Source: Smittium mucronatum
Lineage: Eukaryota > Kickxellomycota > Harpellomycetes > Harpellales > Legeriomycetaceae
Direction: 5' to 3'
Assembly (NCBI GenBank): GCA_001953115.1
Contig: LSSL01002030.1
Span: 1-32,174, forward strand
DNA: 32,174 nt
This document shows positions 12,549-24,428 of the stretch, piece after piece; within the stretch, counting starts at the first letter, position 1, and each line of letters begins with the position of its first letter. The notes beneath the pieces were generated by a model. The model ran no database searches. It was not told the DNA's origin and saw nothing but the letters and a program-made list of their open reading frames with translations. Made by a program: the position numbers and the translations under genes.

Positions 12549-13850
12549 TGTTGAAGAGACTAAAAATTCTAAAATATAATAATAAATGGATTGTTTTATT
12601 TAAAATCACTCTTTCTAAAAGAAGATAATTGAATATTAAAAATCCCAATAAATATTAGTGGATTCTTGCGATATATATAGAAAGTTAGATGTGTTAAGGA
12701 AAGTATAAAATAATAAACGAGGAATTAAAGGGTATTTATACCAAATTATAAAACCAAGATTAAAATAGATTAAAAATGATGGAAAATAATAATTCTTTGA
12801 TTATATATTCAGGATCAACATGACATCTTTTGTAAAATAAAACAATATAAATCAAAAAAAAAAAGAGGGCGTTTGAATCTCATGATATATTTCTAGTCCT
12901 ATAAATAAACTGGTTTACAAGATAAACATTAAAAAGCCACCAGAATCATAAGGTAGATGGAATGATCATAAAAAAAAGAAATTATAATCATAAGAATGCC
13001 AATTTATTTTTTTTAACAATTATAAAAACGTCATTTGAAACCCCCAATATAAAGAAATACCAAAACACCGGATGATTTTTTATTTCAAAAAGAAATCTAT
13101 GTCATTAATTGTTAAGACGATATTAAATAACAGCTGATTATTATAGACTTTTTATGATTGGTCCTTGATATGCACCTCCAATAATTCATATGACGCTCTT
13201 GGCATATGCCTAAATACTATAAAATCACAGTATACACTAACATTTTGAGAACAGGGATAAAATGATGACATTGATTATTTGGTCAATGCCACTTGACTTG
13301 AATCAGTTAAAGTAACTGGTTTAATTCTGGTGTTAGCAATATTATATCACCAACAACGTGCAAAAAAGGGTTGGGGTTTAATAAAAAAACTAATTGGGTA
13401 GTATGATATTAAATAATGTTGACAAAAATCAAAAAATATGGAAATAAGAAAAAAAACTAGTTAGTAGTTGAATAAGATTAGCAGAAAATAAGTCACATAT
13501 TTAACTTTAACGATGTATTAATAATAATTAAAATACACACCAATAAAATTTAATAAGGATCATAATGCAAAATCTATGTACTTTAACAAGTAACACCCAC
13601 CAAAAATATATGTTATCGGGCCGGGGTTTTTCTTTCTGGAAAGCCTTATGATTATTTTTATTAAACACATTAAATAGCAGTAATTAGTTTTATGTGACAA
13701 TGCTAAAGAGCCTTAATCAAGTGAAGTAGAGTTGTACCCATTATCGTTAAAGATAGCATCGAGTTATCATCCCCATAGTCGTTGAAAATCTGAAGTATTA
13801 ATAAAACCCCCTTAATGGCTTGAGAAACATATATATATATATATGACCTA
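12549..13850. promoter_or_regulatory. Upstream region of the secreted-protein gene
   Basis: This sequence lies 5' of the minus-strand gene and has fewer homopolymer runs than the desert beyond it. It includes a perfect 10-bp palindrome GGCATATGCC at 13201-13210 and a GC-rich patch around 13618-13626. A TA microsatellite ends it near 13830-13846. I could not define a TATA box, an exon or a second gene. The regulatory role is inferred only from position. Confidence 0.25.
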
Positions 13851-16800
13851 TGGATGGTCATATCCCATAAAAGACCCTATCCCTCTCTTTTTTTTCTTGG
13901 CCTTGAAAAGTGAATAAAATAATTAAAAAAATCTGCATCTTTTTTACATAAGGGTAAAAATGAAAGGGAAGTTTTTCAATGGTTTATGTTAAAGCTCAAT
14001 TTAGGAATTTTTCTTATTATCAATCTAAAGATACCTATAAATTTTGTAAATGGGTATAGGGAATAAATTTAAACAAAAAAAAACTCCCTTTTTAATCCTA
14101 TAAATATTAAACTTCAAAGTCTTGAAAAAAGTTAACTTTAAAAATAAAGACTTTTATGCAAAATAAAAAATTAATCTAATCCCTTTTCAAAATCGTTTTA
14201 ATGATTTTTTTAAGGATGATAGGTCTATAACAACTGTTCTTTAAACGAATTTTTACACTTGATATCGATAAAATACTCAATGTTGTAAATTGAAAATTAA
14301 TAGAGAGATTATCTAGTTAAAGACTTTTTGGGAGGAGGGGGGGGGGATAAAGATTCTTAAATAATATCAGACAAGTGATTTAGGTTTATTGAAAAATCGA
14401 TATCAAGCTGTTTGAAAAAATGTGTTTATTTGCTAAAATTAAAGGCTATATTGAAAAGATGGGAAAATATTGCTAAAGATTTAATTAAATAGTAGAATAT
14501 ATCTCGAAGTAGTATACAATAGAAAGAAATTAGCCATTATAGAAATTTAAAACTCCCATTAATAATTTTAGGATTAATAGAAAAAATGATCAAGATTTTG
14601 AAAATAATAAAAATGATCCAACTTCCAGAGTATTATTAAAATTAATCGAAGCAATCTACTGATTTTAGTATTTGAAAAATAGAACTTTTTAATCACATTA
14701 TGTATATAGAAAACAATTATTTACACAATACAATTTTGATTATTTTTATCTTTTTTATAGAATGGTTTAGCTATAACGCGAAGCAGAAATTTATTTATTC
14801 AATATCCCATGCCCTTGAACTAACTCCTAGTGGGTATATATCCGATATACCGACTAAGGGAGGTAGGATAAAAGTAGTTCTCTTTTCTTTTTAAATTATT
14901 TTTTTGTAGTTTTTACTAGTGTTAAAACATATTAAATGAGTCTCTATAAAATAAATATATATTTAAGTGTTACATTTTTTTAAAAATCGAGTATTCATAG
15001 TTTTTCCAAATTACGTATAAAGTAAAATAATATTTTTAAAGTATAGGTAAAGATAATCTCTATGGAATACTCCCCAATGGTTTATTTTATTGCTTTTTAT
15101 AAAAATAAAAAGCTTTTGACACATCAATTTAGTTTAATATAGTGATATAACCCGCTTAAACTGGTAGAATTGTAATTAGCTTTTAAAAAAATTGATATGT
15201 ATTCATAGATCATACAAAAATATTTTATTTTTATGAAACCTGGAGTTGAAATTTATTAAACTCTAAAATCACATTTTTATCCTTCGTTTTGAAACTTTAC
15301 AGCTATTCAAAGTCCGTTTTTTGATAATTATGGATGAAATTTTTGTATTTCGATTAGGAGAATTAATGAAATATTATCAAAAGGGTTGTATAGATTTAAA
15401 AACATAGTTCTTTTTTTAGATTTATAATTTTCATAAAAAACAGTTGAAATTTCTCTTTCAAGTAAAAAACATAATTTTTTCACAAAAATAAAGAAAAAGT
15501 GCGTTTCTTTAAAAAAAGAATTTTTTTTTTTCTAAATACATAAATCTTGGATAAAATTATATAGGGATTAATTAGTTCTTGATGAAGAGGGTTAAAAATA
15601 TTTGAAAAAGCTTAAAATAAAGTATGGGTGTTGGCGTTTTTACAATTTATAACTAATAAAGAGGATTACAAGCTTTTCACAATTTACATATTAAATAAGA
15701 TGAGAAGCGATGTTTTTTCTGATATATAGAATTAGGTTAGGTATAAAGTTTATTCTATCATATTTTAACTTTTTTTACCAAAAATTAAGCAGAATTATTT
15801 TCTAAATTTTTTTTTAAAATTTATTTCTAACAATAATCCTGATCAGAGTTTTTTTTATGACTGCAAAAAATATTAGTTAACTAATAATTGTCATGATTTT
15901 AATTCTTTCGTGCTATGTGATGAATAAAAAAAAATGTGGAAACTTCAAAAAGAGAAGATTTTAATGAATTAAGACCTAAAATACGAAATAAATAAATATT
16001 GTTCGCTTTATATCTAAAGTCGGTCTACAAAAGCGATAAATTAATCAAAATTTTATTAAATAAAAAACTGTACACTTTTTCTTTAATGAAGATACAAATC
16101 TCTATTTTCCAAATAATGAGAGCAGTCAATTATTTTGGTTAGCTTTATTAACACCCTGAAAGTTATACAGACTTTTCGATATTATATAATTAAACCTCTT
16201 CCAATAAACTCATCTAAATAAAAACTTTCTTTTTAACCATAAAATTTATCAAAAATATATGTATATTGATGTTTTAATAGTTTTTTTACGGGGTTTTAAA
16301 ATTTAATTATTAGTAACCTATACATTGAATAAAAATAATAAGAGTGATTAGGTAACAGACAAAATATGATTATAAAAAAAACTAAATTCGAAGAAAATAA
16401 AGTATTATGATTAAAAATACTTATTGTAATATTCAAAAGGATTTTAAATCAAATAATTATATTTTTTAAAATATAAATTCAGGATTTAAATCACAAAGTA
16501 TTTTCATTTATTAAATAAATGATAAATCTAAACAGAAAAATTATTGTTGATCAGAACCCATTTTTAATGGGTCAATTTTATTATTTTTTTAGGATTTAGA
16601 TTTAGATGTAGCGAAAAATAATAAAGTTGAGTTTCCAATTTTATATTGTTTGGTCTCAAATACAATTAATAAATGGATGGTATTTTCTAAATCATTATTT
16701 TATGCAATAAAAATATTTCAAATATTTTCAAAATACTTAGGAGAAATTTAAAACCAAGTGAGCGAAAAACTATTTAACGATCGCCTACGTAATAGGTAGT

Positions 16801-16887
16801 TATTAGGGAATTTATCTAAAAGACTAAAAAAATTACTGGGATATAATCTAGATCCCATTAAACTTAAATTGATGTGAGAAGGTTTTA

Positions 16888-16907
16888 TAAAATAAAATAA
16901 AATAAAA
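16888..16907. repeat. Microsatellite (TAAAA)x4
   Basis: Four perfect 5-bp units lie directly upstream of the perfect inverted repeat at 16911-16940. Confidence 0.9.
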
Positions 16908-16910
16908 TAA

Positions 16911-16940
16911 TAAATTTGTAAGATTAAACTTACAAATTTA
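16911..16940. repeat. Perfect 12-bp inverted repeat, 6-nt loop
   Basis: TAAATTTGTAAG at 911-922 and CTTACAAATTTA at 929-940 are exact reverse complements separated by ATTAAA. No gene lies next to it, so this may be a chance or recombination-derived hairpin rather than a terminator. Confidence 0.8.
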
Positions 16941-18291
16941 AATTACTTCAAATTGGAAAAAAAATCTCTGAGAAAAAAGGAAAATCTAAATCTAATTATA
17001 GAACTTTTTACGGAAATTTCCATACAGAAAATATGTCATATTAATTTGATAATAAGAAACTTTTATAAAAAAAATAGAGAACTCGGATATTAATACATTA
17101 TAAATAATTCTCTTTTATATTGGAATTAATATAAAAAAGGGGTTTTTTACAATTTTTTTTTTTTTTTATAAAAAAAAATAAATTCAAAACCGCCATTTAA
17201 AAACGTCTAATAAATAAATATGAAAAAGTTTGCTATTCAGACATCTCTTTTTTTATAAGAACTATCTTTTCATAAGATTGGAAAGAGTCTATCTCTGTTT
17301 TAGCAGTTCTTGCATCCTGGATTTAATGGACCATCTTTTATATCGGATTATATCTTTTCTTACGGGAAATTTTCTTTTGATGGGTTCTTTTTATGTTTGT
17401 TGCTTTATATTGTTTTTATTGATTTATTCGTATTATTCGTATTATTATTTTTTTTAATCCAGGAATTTTATTGTAAGATAATGTCAAAAAAATATTATTT
17501 TTTTATTAGTTTAAAAACGTTTTCAAATAAGCAAACTTATTTAGTTTTTTTGTGTTAATATATTTGACTTAAATGACATTTCTCCTAATTATTCAGTCTA
17601 CTACAAGCTAAAATCAAAGTGTACTTACCCAGTAAATATAGCTAATTTTTATTAAATGTTCTTTTTGAAATAATGTGCTTAATACTTGAATATTAATGGC
17701 CATAAATTGGGCGAAATGTCTATTAGACCAATTAGAAACAGGTTAAGAGTCACGTAACCAGTTTTTTGTTATTGATGAAAAAAAGAAGTAAAGTTAGAAG
17801 CAAAAAGGTGATTATTTTCATCGAAAAAATGTAACATTAAGCAATAAGTGGATAAGAAAAAGATTTGTTTGGATTAAGGAAATTGGTGTTAGTTCGGTCT
17901 TCTTTTTTTATTTTGGCTATAAAAAGTATTGTTTAGTATGTGTTTTGACTCTCAGAACTTTTGGTTGTTTAATAAAGTTTCTCGCTCATTCTTAAATCTA
18001 CCGAAAAAAAAAGATGATTTTTATATACGAATAAGTTTGTTGTTCACTGAATTCTATCCCTTTGATTTTTTTTCGGGTTCGACTAGTAAGATTAATTCGT
18101 AAAGTAATTTCCCTGGCAAAATTAATTAATATAGCCATCAAAAGAAAGCTCTAGGAACTATAAATCTTTAATTTATAAATATCCTCCTTTGGGTCTTATC
18201 TTTAAGACATCATAAAAAACCTCCTTTCTGCGGTTTCTTCGTAAATAGTCTACTTATTTTCTTTGTTTTTTTGCTCTATTGATTTTTCGAA

Positions 18292-19016
18292 AAATAACCC
18301 CCGTAAAATCGGCAAAAATCGGCAAAAATTTGCTCCTATTTACTTTTTTTTTTTTTGAAATTTGCACTTATAAAGTAGCACCCCACTTAAGTGCGCAAAT
18401 TGAATCCAGGTTAAAAAAGTGCGCACTTAAGCGGGGTACTACTGTGATCCAATAATTTTTTTGATTTGATAACTTTTATCCAATAGGATTTATTAAACTT
18501 TATCAAAGATTATTGAATATCAAAAATCCCATTTACATTATTGGAGTTTAAACGAGGTGTGCACTTAAGCGTGGTGCTACTTTATTCAATAAAACTTTTA
18601 CTCATATACACACCATTAGTGAATTTTTCAATAAAAATTAAATCTTCAACCTTTTGCGTTCAAAAATGGTCATCAATATCTAAAAATCCTACTATATCAT
18701 GCATTATCTTCGGCTAATTATCTCCATAATGGGGTTTTGTCTCTTAATTTAAAATAAATAGTTAATTTCGCCTTAAACGTCATTTACTAAAATCACAATA
18801 TCAAAAAAAGTTTATCCTTACCAAAGATTATTTCCTTCTCTAAAAAATATAATATATGTTGACATTTGTTACTCCCTAAAATATTTTCTTTAATAATCTC
18901 AGTAAAAAAATCTTGTGTTCATAATATTATTTCAGAGACTATAATCGAAAACCCCTATAAAAATTAAAATAAATATTGTAAAATTGGACAAAAAAGTTGC
19001 AAAAGGGGGGTTATTT
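18292..19016. mobile_element. Possible DNA-transposon relic with AAATAACCCCC ends
   Basis: AAATAACCCCC at 18292-18302 and its exact reverse complement at 19006-19016 bracket about 725 bp that includes the smaller MITE-like unit at 18373-18582. The match stops after 11 bp. No target duplication or transposase remnant is evident, so the call is weak. Confidence 0.25.
18373..18582. mobile_element. Tc1/mariner-like MITE (TA-flanked) with nested terminal repeat
   Basis: TAAAGTAGCACCCCACTTAAGTGC at 18371-18394 and the reverse complement of 18561-18584 agree at all but two positions, giving outward-facing terminal inverted repeats flanked by TA. A third copy of the motif in right-end orientation, GCGCACTTAAGCGGGGTACTAC, sits inside at 18421-18442. 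Read outward from inside, that inner copy begins CAGTAGTACCCC, and a CAGT start is common for Tc1/mariner ends. The family is inferred from TA flanks and end sequence. There is no coding content, so it would be non-autonomous, perhaps one element nested in another. Confidence 0.55.
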
Positions 19017-21208
19017 CCATAAAATCTAATATCTTTAATTGATTTTTTAGAAGCAAAAGCATTTTAAAATTCTCATAAACTTTTTCAAGCTTTATTTTCT
19101 GTTTCTGAGACTTAATTTGATTAATTTTTTGTAAGTTTTAAAAGAAATTATATTTTAAACAATTTTAAAATCCCCGGATGCACCATTAAAAAAATCTGAA
19201 TAAGTAAAAATGCTTTTTAATAAATTTTTTACAAAACATCCCTCATTAGCATGCCATCTTAAAAACTCATGAATATTGGGTTAAGGGGGCTAGAAACACA
19301 CGAAATGTTAATTTTCGACTCTCTGAGCACTCAGAAACCAGTAAAAAAATATGTTAATTTCAGCTCGAATTAAATATATTATCGCCCACTTAGTTTCATT
19401 TCAATTCTCTATCCATTAATGTTATTTGAGAATATTTCAAATTACTTCCAACTGTGGGGTTTTTTTGATAATTTTAAATTGTTTTTTTTGACTGGTTAGG
19501 AACCGTTCGGGTTTGAACTTTCCAACCGTATTTTTTCGATACCCTTTCCATCACTTTCGATTAAAAAAGTCTTTATCTAACTTTTCTAGAAATTTATGTT
19601 TGAAAAATACCAAGTATCTTTTATTCCATTTTTAAAATTTTTCATATTTGGCGGACTTTGGGTCATTTTAAAGACCCCTAAAATCATTTCCGTCTGGTAT
19701 GCAGTCCTAAAATTAGGTACAGTAATTAAAGTTAGATATTTATCTAGTAATTATTATCTCTTATATTTGGATTCTCTTTTTTATATGTGCTAGTAAATCA
19801 ATAAATATTGTTCCTAGTAGAAAATTTAGACATATTTTTGCACTTTTTACTTTCAACACAATTTTTTTTATATGCATCCTTGAATTTAAGCCGCTTTTTC
19901 TGGTGTTTTAGTCTTATTTAAAAACCTTATTGGGTCATAGATACAAACTTTTAGAGTGTTTTCTTCCATAGTTAGCACTTTAAAAAATGATAATATATAT
20001 TTTTTTAAAGGAGATTTATTCCGAATTTAATAAAAATTTATAGAAGTAACTTAAAAAAACTATCAAAAATTTCTTCACCCAACAAACCTCTGTCTTTTTA
20101 ATGGCTCCATACCTTGATTAAATTGATTCGAGGGGGATATTGAATCAATTCAACTCTGGAGTACAAGCGCTTTGGGCACACGGATGCTAATCAGAAATTT
20201 GGAAATTTCAAAGATAAATTCAAGATCGGCCACTTTAAACATTGTTTTTTGTTATTAATAATATAGATTCAAAACTCAAATATTTTCCAGCCCTTTTTAT
20301 ATAAATAAACTCGCCAAATTTGATCTCACTCTCTATTTTTTTATCAATATTTCACCTTTTGACTTCTAAAATGTTTTTTATATATTCATTATTAGCATAT
20401 AAGTAGATAGTTTTTTCTAGAAGGTATATTGGTAACTATATATAATTTAAGGTGGCTAAATACAGATTCTAAATATTCAAAAATAATTGAGATTTATTTG
20501 TTTCCAAATAGATAACAAAATTTCTAATACTAATATACTCTAAAAAAAATTTATCTTGATGTTAATCACTTTGAGGTTATATTACTAAAACATAAATAAT
20601 TTTTTTCGAATTATATATTAGTAATACAGTTAGTTTTTTTTTTAAAAAAAATAATAAAATAAAATATAAGCTATAGATATAATATTATGGAATGTAAATT
20701 ACTAGATTTGATTTCAATCCTTTTGTGATATAAAAATTTATGCTTTTTAGTTCACCTTGAATTTAGACTCCGGAATAATATATTAACAAGGAAATTATTT
20801 TCTATTTAACACACTGAAAAATTATTAAAAGGTTTTATTTCATGACCAGGCTATCTCTCAACACGATAAAAGTGATATTATATTAAATTTTTAAAATAGA
20901 AGTATATCTTTTAAGCATATCAATAACTATATCAATTAAAAGTTAGTGTGTCTGAGGTTATTGAAAAGGAAGAATTTTGTGTACAAACCCTCACAAGAAT
21001 TTTTTTTTTTCTAAATGAAATACGAATAGTAAATTTATTGGTTAGAATTTAAATCCTAAAATGTCTTTGAAGTTATTTTCTTAAAATATTCTTCAAATTT
21101 ATTCCAATATATTATTCATTTTTATTTATTTTACTACTAGAAAAACATATATGGTGGGAAATTACTTTCTCTTTTAAAAACTTGAAAATTTTAAGCGCAA
21201 TAAAACTA
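19017..21208. other. Non-coding stretch, no gene supported
   Basis: The sequence is slightly less AT-extreme around 19480-20350. The open frame at 19596-19793 (plus) is hydrophobic and has no recognisable domain. A hairpin with 9-bp arms (AATTGATTC at 20121-20129, GAATCAATT at 20142-20150) is present. The patch could be an old decayed mobile element, but I found no ends or protein relics to prove it. Confidence 0.45.
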
Positions 21209-22711
21209 TTAAGTCTTTTTTTTTAATTTTCCAAAAAACTTTGAAAACTTGGTCAAGACCTTGGATGCATTAGATACAGAACTTGTTCTTCGCTCACGTT
21301 TTAATGATGGGCTTGATTCATTGGGACTTTTAGGCATTTTTTTGAATGCATTATACAATAAATTTTGGTTGAAATCATCATTTTTATCTTTTTTTTTAAA
21401 TATATCTTTTTTTAGATTGAATCCTGGTTCAACATTCCATATCGGGAATTTCTCTCGAATATCCTCTTCCTGGGGTAACAGTGATTCAATATGATATTTA
21501 TATTTGAACCCCAACATATTTTCTGTATCTGATGGGATTTTAGACTGACTTTTAGAGCTTAAGTAATGAGATGAATAATTTTTTATAATAAAGTTTCCCG
21601 AGCAGTCATTTTCTGGGTGATCTTTTGTTGTATTGCATGTTGTGTTTCTTCTTCTCACTCCTTTCTGTTTAATTTGTTCTTCTCTCTCATTTCTGATACC
21701 ATAACCAATTGAATTTCTGTACTTTAGTCTGATATTTTCTTTTTTAAAATTAGGCCAATCTTTGTACGACTTCAGATATTCTTTTCGCATTTCGAGATTT
21801 GAGTTCATGTACCCAAAAAAAATTTCTTTTGGAGCGCCATTATAGCTTTTATGGGTGTTTTCATAATTTGAATTAGATTCAGCATTTTGCAAAGAATTTT
21901 CGCTGAATTTTTTATTAGAATACTTTAGAAGATTTTTTCCATTTATTTTTTTGTCTTCGAAAGACTGAGAGTATTCCTTGTTTACTTCTTTGTGATTTTG
22001 GAGCTTAGCCTCTTCCTTATTCAAGTCATAATTTTGGGGTTTGTTATCTGCTTTTGATACACTATTGCATCTCATAACTTTATCGTGTTCAGGAAATTTT
22101 TCAGATTTGTGGGTTTGGTCAAAATATAAAGTTTGGTTATATGGTATATTTCCAGTTTTTGGTTTTGTGAATGATTGGAGCTCGTATCCAGATTTTACCT
22201 TTATTCGTCTTATACTGGAATACGGTGTACATATTCTTTGGTTTATTGGGAGAATTTTTTTTTGTGATTTCACCAATTCGTTTGAATTATTTTCTTTTTT
22301 GTATTTTTTTATATCATCAAATAAAATATTGGGTGTAATATATATATTTAGCCCGTCTAAGTTTTTTGTTTTACCGGTTGTTAAAATATCAGAATTTTTT
22401 TGGATAGAATTAGGTATGTACGAGACCTTTAAATCTTTTGATTTTTCATCATAAACTTTCTCATTAAATGTCAAATCTTTATAATATTTAGTGTTATCCT
22501 CAAAAAATGGCTTCAGTTGGAACAAAGTTTTAGATTTGCGAACCAGATTTGAGGATTTCTTTTCTTTGGGATTCGGAACTTCTATTTCATTTTTTTTTAT
22601 TGTTTGTTTTTCTGGTACATAATAATTGACCTTATTGAAATTGTTTGTTTTATCCCTAGTTATCTTTGTTTTGTTAATCGTGCTCTTGAAATATAAACCA
22701 TCAAGCCGATC
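21209..22711 (-). CDS. Unrecognised Lys/Asn/Ser-rich protein, large 3' exon (5' end unresolved)
   Basis: A 500-codon open frame ends at TAA (21211-21209). It opens just after an in-frame TAG at 22714-22712 that fits a splice acceptor (..CAGTAG|GAT), matching the TAG acceptors of the neighbouring genes. No in-frame ATG occurs until deep inside, so at least one upstream exon is expected. The protein is hydrophilic and low-complexity, rich in Lys, Asn, Ser and Glu, and has no membrane segment. Visible details are RLDGLYFKS near the exon start, RRRN basic patches, a PKA-like RRTSS site about 30 residues from the end, and a basic amphipathic tail (KVLTKFSKFFGKLKKK) that could bind membrane or nucleic acid. 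A candidate upstream exon is the open frame 23036-22891, entered by a TAG acceptor, but no GTA donor closes it. No family was recognised. Confidence 0.6.
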   Translation of the reverse strand, partial: DRLDGLYFKSTINKTKITRDKTNNFNKVNYYVPEKQTIKKNEIEVPNPKEKKSSNLVRKSKTLFQLKPFFEDNTKYYKDLTFNEKVYDEKSKDLKVSYIPNSIQKNSDILTTGKTKNLDGLNIYITPNILFDDIKKYKKENNSNELVKSQKKILPINQRICTPYSSIRRIKVKSGYELQSFTKPKTGNIPYNQTLYFDQTHKSEKFPEHDKVMRCNSVSKADNKPQNYDLNKEEAKLQNHKEVNKEYSQSFEDKKINGKNLLKYSNKKFSENSLQNAESNSNYENTHKSYNGAPKEIFFGYMNSNLEMRKEYLKSYKDWPNFKKENIRLKYRNSIGYGIRNEREEQIKQKGVRRRNTTCNTTKDHPENDCSGNFIIKNYSSHYLSSKSQSKIPSDTENMLGFKYKYHIESLLPQEEDIREKFPIWNVEPGFNLKKDIFKKKDKNDDFNQNLLYNAFKKMPKSPNESSPSLKRERRTSSVSNASKVLTKFSKFFGKLKKKT

Positions 22712-23356
22712 CTACTGATAATTCATATTTAATATATTTTAAATCATATAATAAAATGATGCTAGAATATAAACATTTAATGAATATTTTGAGTAAAAGT
22801 ATAAGGAAATCGATTTGAATCAATGTAATTCATTTTAATGTATTATCAATTAGTAATAAAATATCCCACTCTAATAATTCCTTTAAGAGGTTAAATATAT
22901 GAACGAACAATGATTAAAAAGACCGAAGATATTATTTTTGAAATAATTTCGTATTCTTGCAACTCTGATAAAGATCTAATTAAGGTTTGATCATTTGGAT
23001 AAAATATTATATGTTTTTTTTTCTTGGAATTTACTGCTAACTATCCCAAAATCTATAAAATACATTAAAAACGCAGTTTTTGGATAAGTGAATCATGAAG
23101 CAGAATTTAAAATTTATGCGTAAAAGATCGATAGCATCAACAAAATATTGATTTCAGATTAAATTGATTATTGAAATCCGCCTCCTAATCGTAAAAATTG
23201 ATTTTTTTATAAGTTTTAAAAATATCTTTGTTTAAAATTTGTGCATTGTGATAATCAATGTGTGTTGCGTGCGTATAAAAATTTATGACTGTATGAACAA
23301 TCATATATTTTAATTTTTTGAAAAAATAAATATCTGGATCACATTCCATCTAACTA
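22712..23356. other. Gap between unknown gene and cyclin; probable 5' exon or intron sequence
   Basis: On the minus strand this contains the open frame 23036-22891, which includes IIFYPNDQTLIRSLSELQ and begins at a TAG acceptor, and a branch-like CTAAT at about 22851-22855. The exact exons could not be fixed. The 3' untranslated region of the cyclin gene must also lie at its upper end. Confidence 0.35.
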
Positions 23357-24428
23357 TTAGCGGATAAAATAACATATTGGGTTTTGGGAGACTCTAACCT
23401 TATCATGGGTATATATGGGCATTGACCTCCTATGAGCCTTGAAATCGGAGCTTTTGATTGGTGGAGGGGCAGTAATTTTGGGTGCAGTCATTCCATACAT
23501 ATCTGAATTGAAAATCACTTTACTTTTGGTTTTCGCCAGTTGTATCTTGGGATTGTTAGCACTTTCCTGGTGCAATGATAGAATCTCGTTTTGTATGTTG
23601 TATTGTTTGTTTGTATGTGATCTTGTTGGCTGCTGTAGGTAATACATTGAAGATTGGGTGGGTTCTTTGGAAATACTAGTTCTATTTTTTAAAACCGATC
23701 CTAATCTTTCATTATATTGCTCTGTTTCCGCGTTTTTTAACCCCGTAGAGGACAAATTTGAAGGATTCGAGCTTTCATATCCTTTTATTATATTTGCTAC
23801 AAAGTCTAAATCCGAACATTCAATTCTCAAATCGAAATCCTAATGTATCAAAAAACACATTACCTTAAAAATGTAATTAAAAAACTATGAATTTCAAATA
23901 AATAACATCCAAGCATTATCATATCTGTAAATTAATTACCAGCAAGAAAAGAAATTGTTTTTCCATCAAATTCACCTCTGGGATAGAAAACATGCTTGAA
24001 TACTTTGCCCAGTATTTGTTCTTTGGAGATGCATCATTTAAATATTTTCCTGCTATTATTAGAGATGCTAGAAATATTCTATGATATGTGCACTCTATTC
24101 CTTTTGCGCCTGGCGGTAATTTATATTTAAGTCTGCTCAGATATACAAGTGTGCAAATCAATGTCCCAATTTGAACCTTAGATTTAATTACTAAATTTGA
24201 TATGAACTTATTTAACGAAATGAGAGCTGATTGATCCTCCTCAGTTTTAAACCAAGATTTTTGAGAAGTGGGGCTAGGATCTCTGTATTCCCCAAGATTG
24301 CTGAGATTCTGGCTGTCTTTTTTACATTTTATCACTCCTTTAGTGAAGATTGTTATAGTATTTATTATATCTGGAGTGATTGGCCCTTTGAGGACGTCCA
24401 TGGTTTGATCTTTCAGTTCCCAAACCAT
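23357..24428 (-). CDS. PCL/Pas1-family cyclin (Pho85-type CDK partner)
   Basis: There are two exons, 24428-23940 and 23839-23357, joined by a 100-nt phase-0 intron (GTAATT..ATTAG); the product is 323 residues. The junction restores FLFLL-DFDLRIE, a diagnostic stretch of fungal PCL cyclins. The cyclin box spans about residues 68-170: YLSRLKYKLPP (96-106), HRIFLASLIIAGKYLND (116-132), the SPKNKYWAKY segment (134-143) and EVNLMEKQFLFLL (151-163). Known Pcl1/Pcl2/Pas1 cyclins activate Pho85-type kinases in G1 control, polarity and related signalling; this role is inferred from the family. The C-terminal 150 residues are Ser/Asn/Thr-rich and unstructured, with no other domain. The start is the first ATG and leaves a usual-length N-terminal extension. 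The neighbour downstream on the same strand is the unknown Lys/Asn-rich gene; no functional link is evident. Confidence 0.88.

Larger units (their letters stand above)
13851..18286. other. AT-rich gene desert, no gene seen
   Basis: There are no supportable coding regions. Notable small items are a run of 10 G at 14337-14346, an imperfect inverted repeat around 14826-14859 (CCTAGTGGGTATA against TATACCGACTAAGG), and a microsatellite plus hairpin at 16888-16940. Open frames at 17230-17558 are Phe/Leu/Tyr-rich products of T-rich sequence and are not credible genes. Confidence 0.55.

Noticed and set aside
11962..12579. Long Val-rich open frame on the plus strand opposite the secreted gene
   Set aside because: It is the antisense shadow of Thr codons (ACN read as NGT); it has no signal or domain, while the minus frame has both.
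17230..17558. Overlapping hydrophobic open frames
   Set aside because: They are products of T-rich sequence; two frames overlap equally well and neither resembles a membrane protein family.
18066..18090. GGGTTCGAC as a tRNA T-arm
   Set aside because: No acceptor, D or anticodon stems can be formed around it.
22041..22454. 137-codon plus-strand open frame
   Set aside because: It is the shadow of the Lys/Asn-rich minus-strand exon, which covers it completely and is longer.
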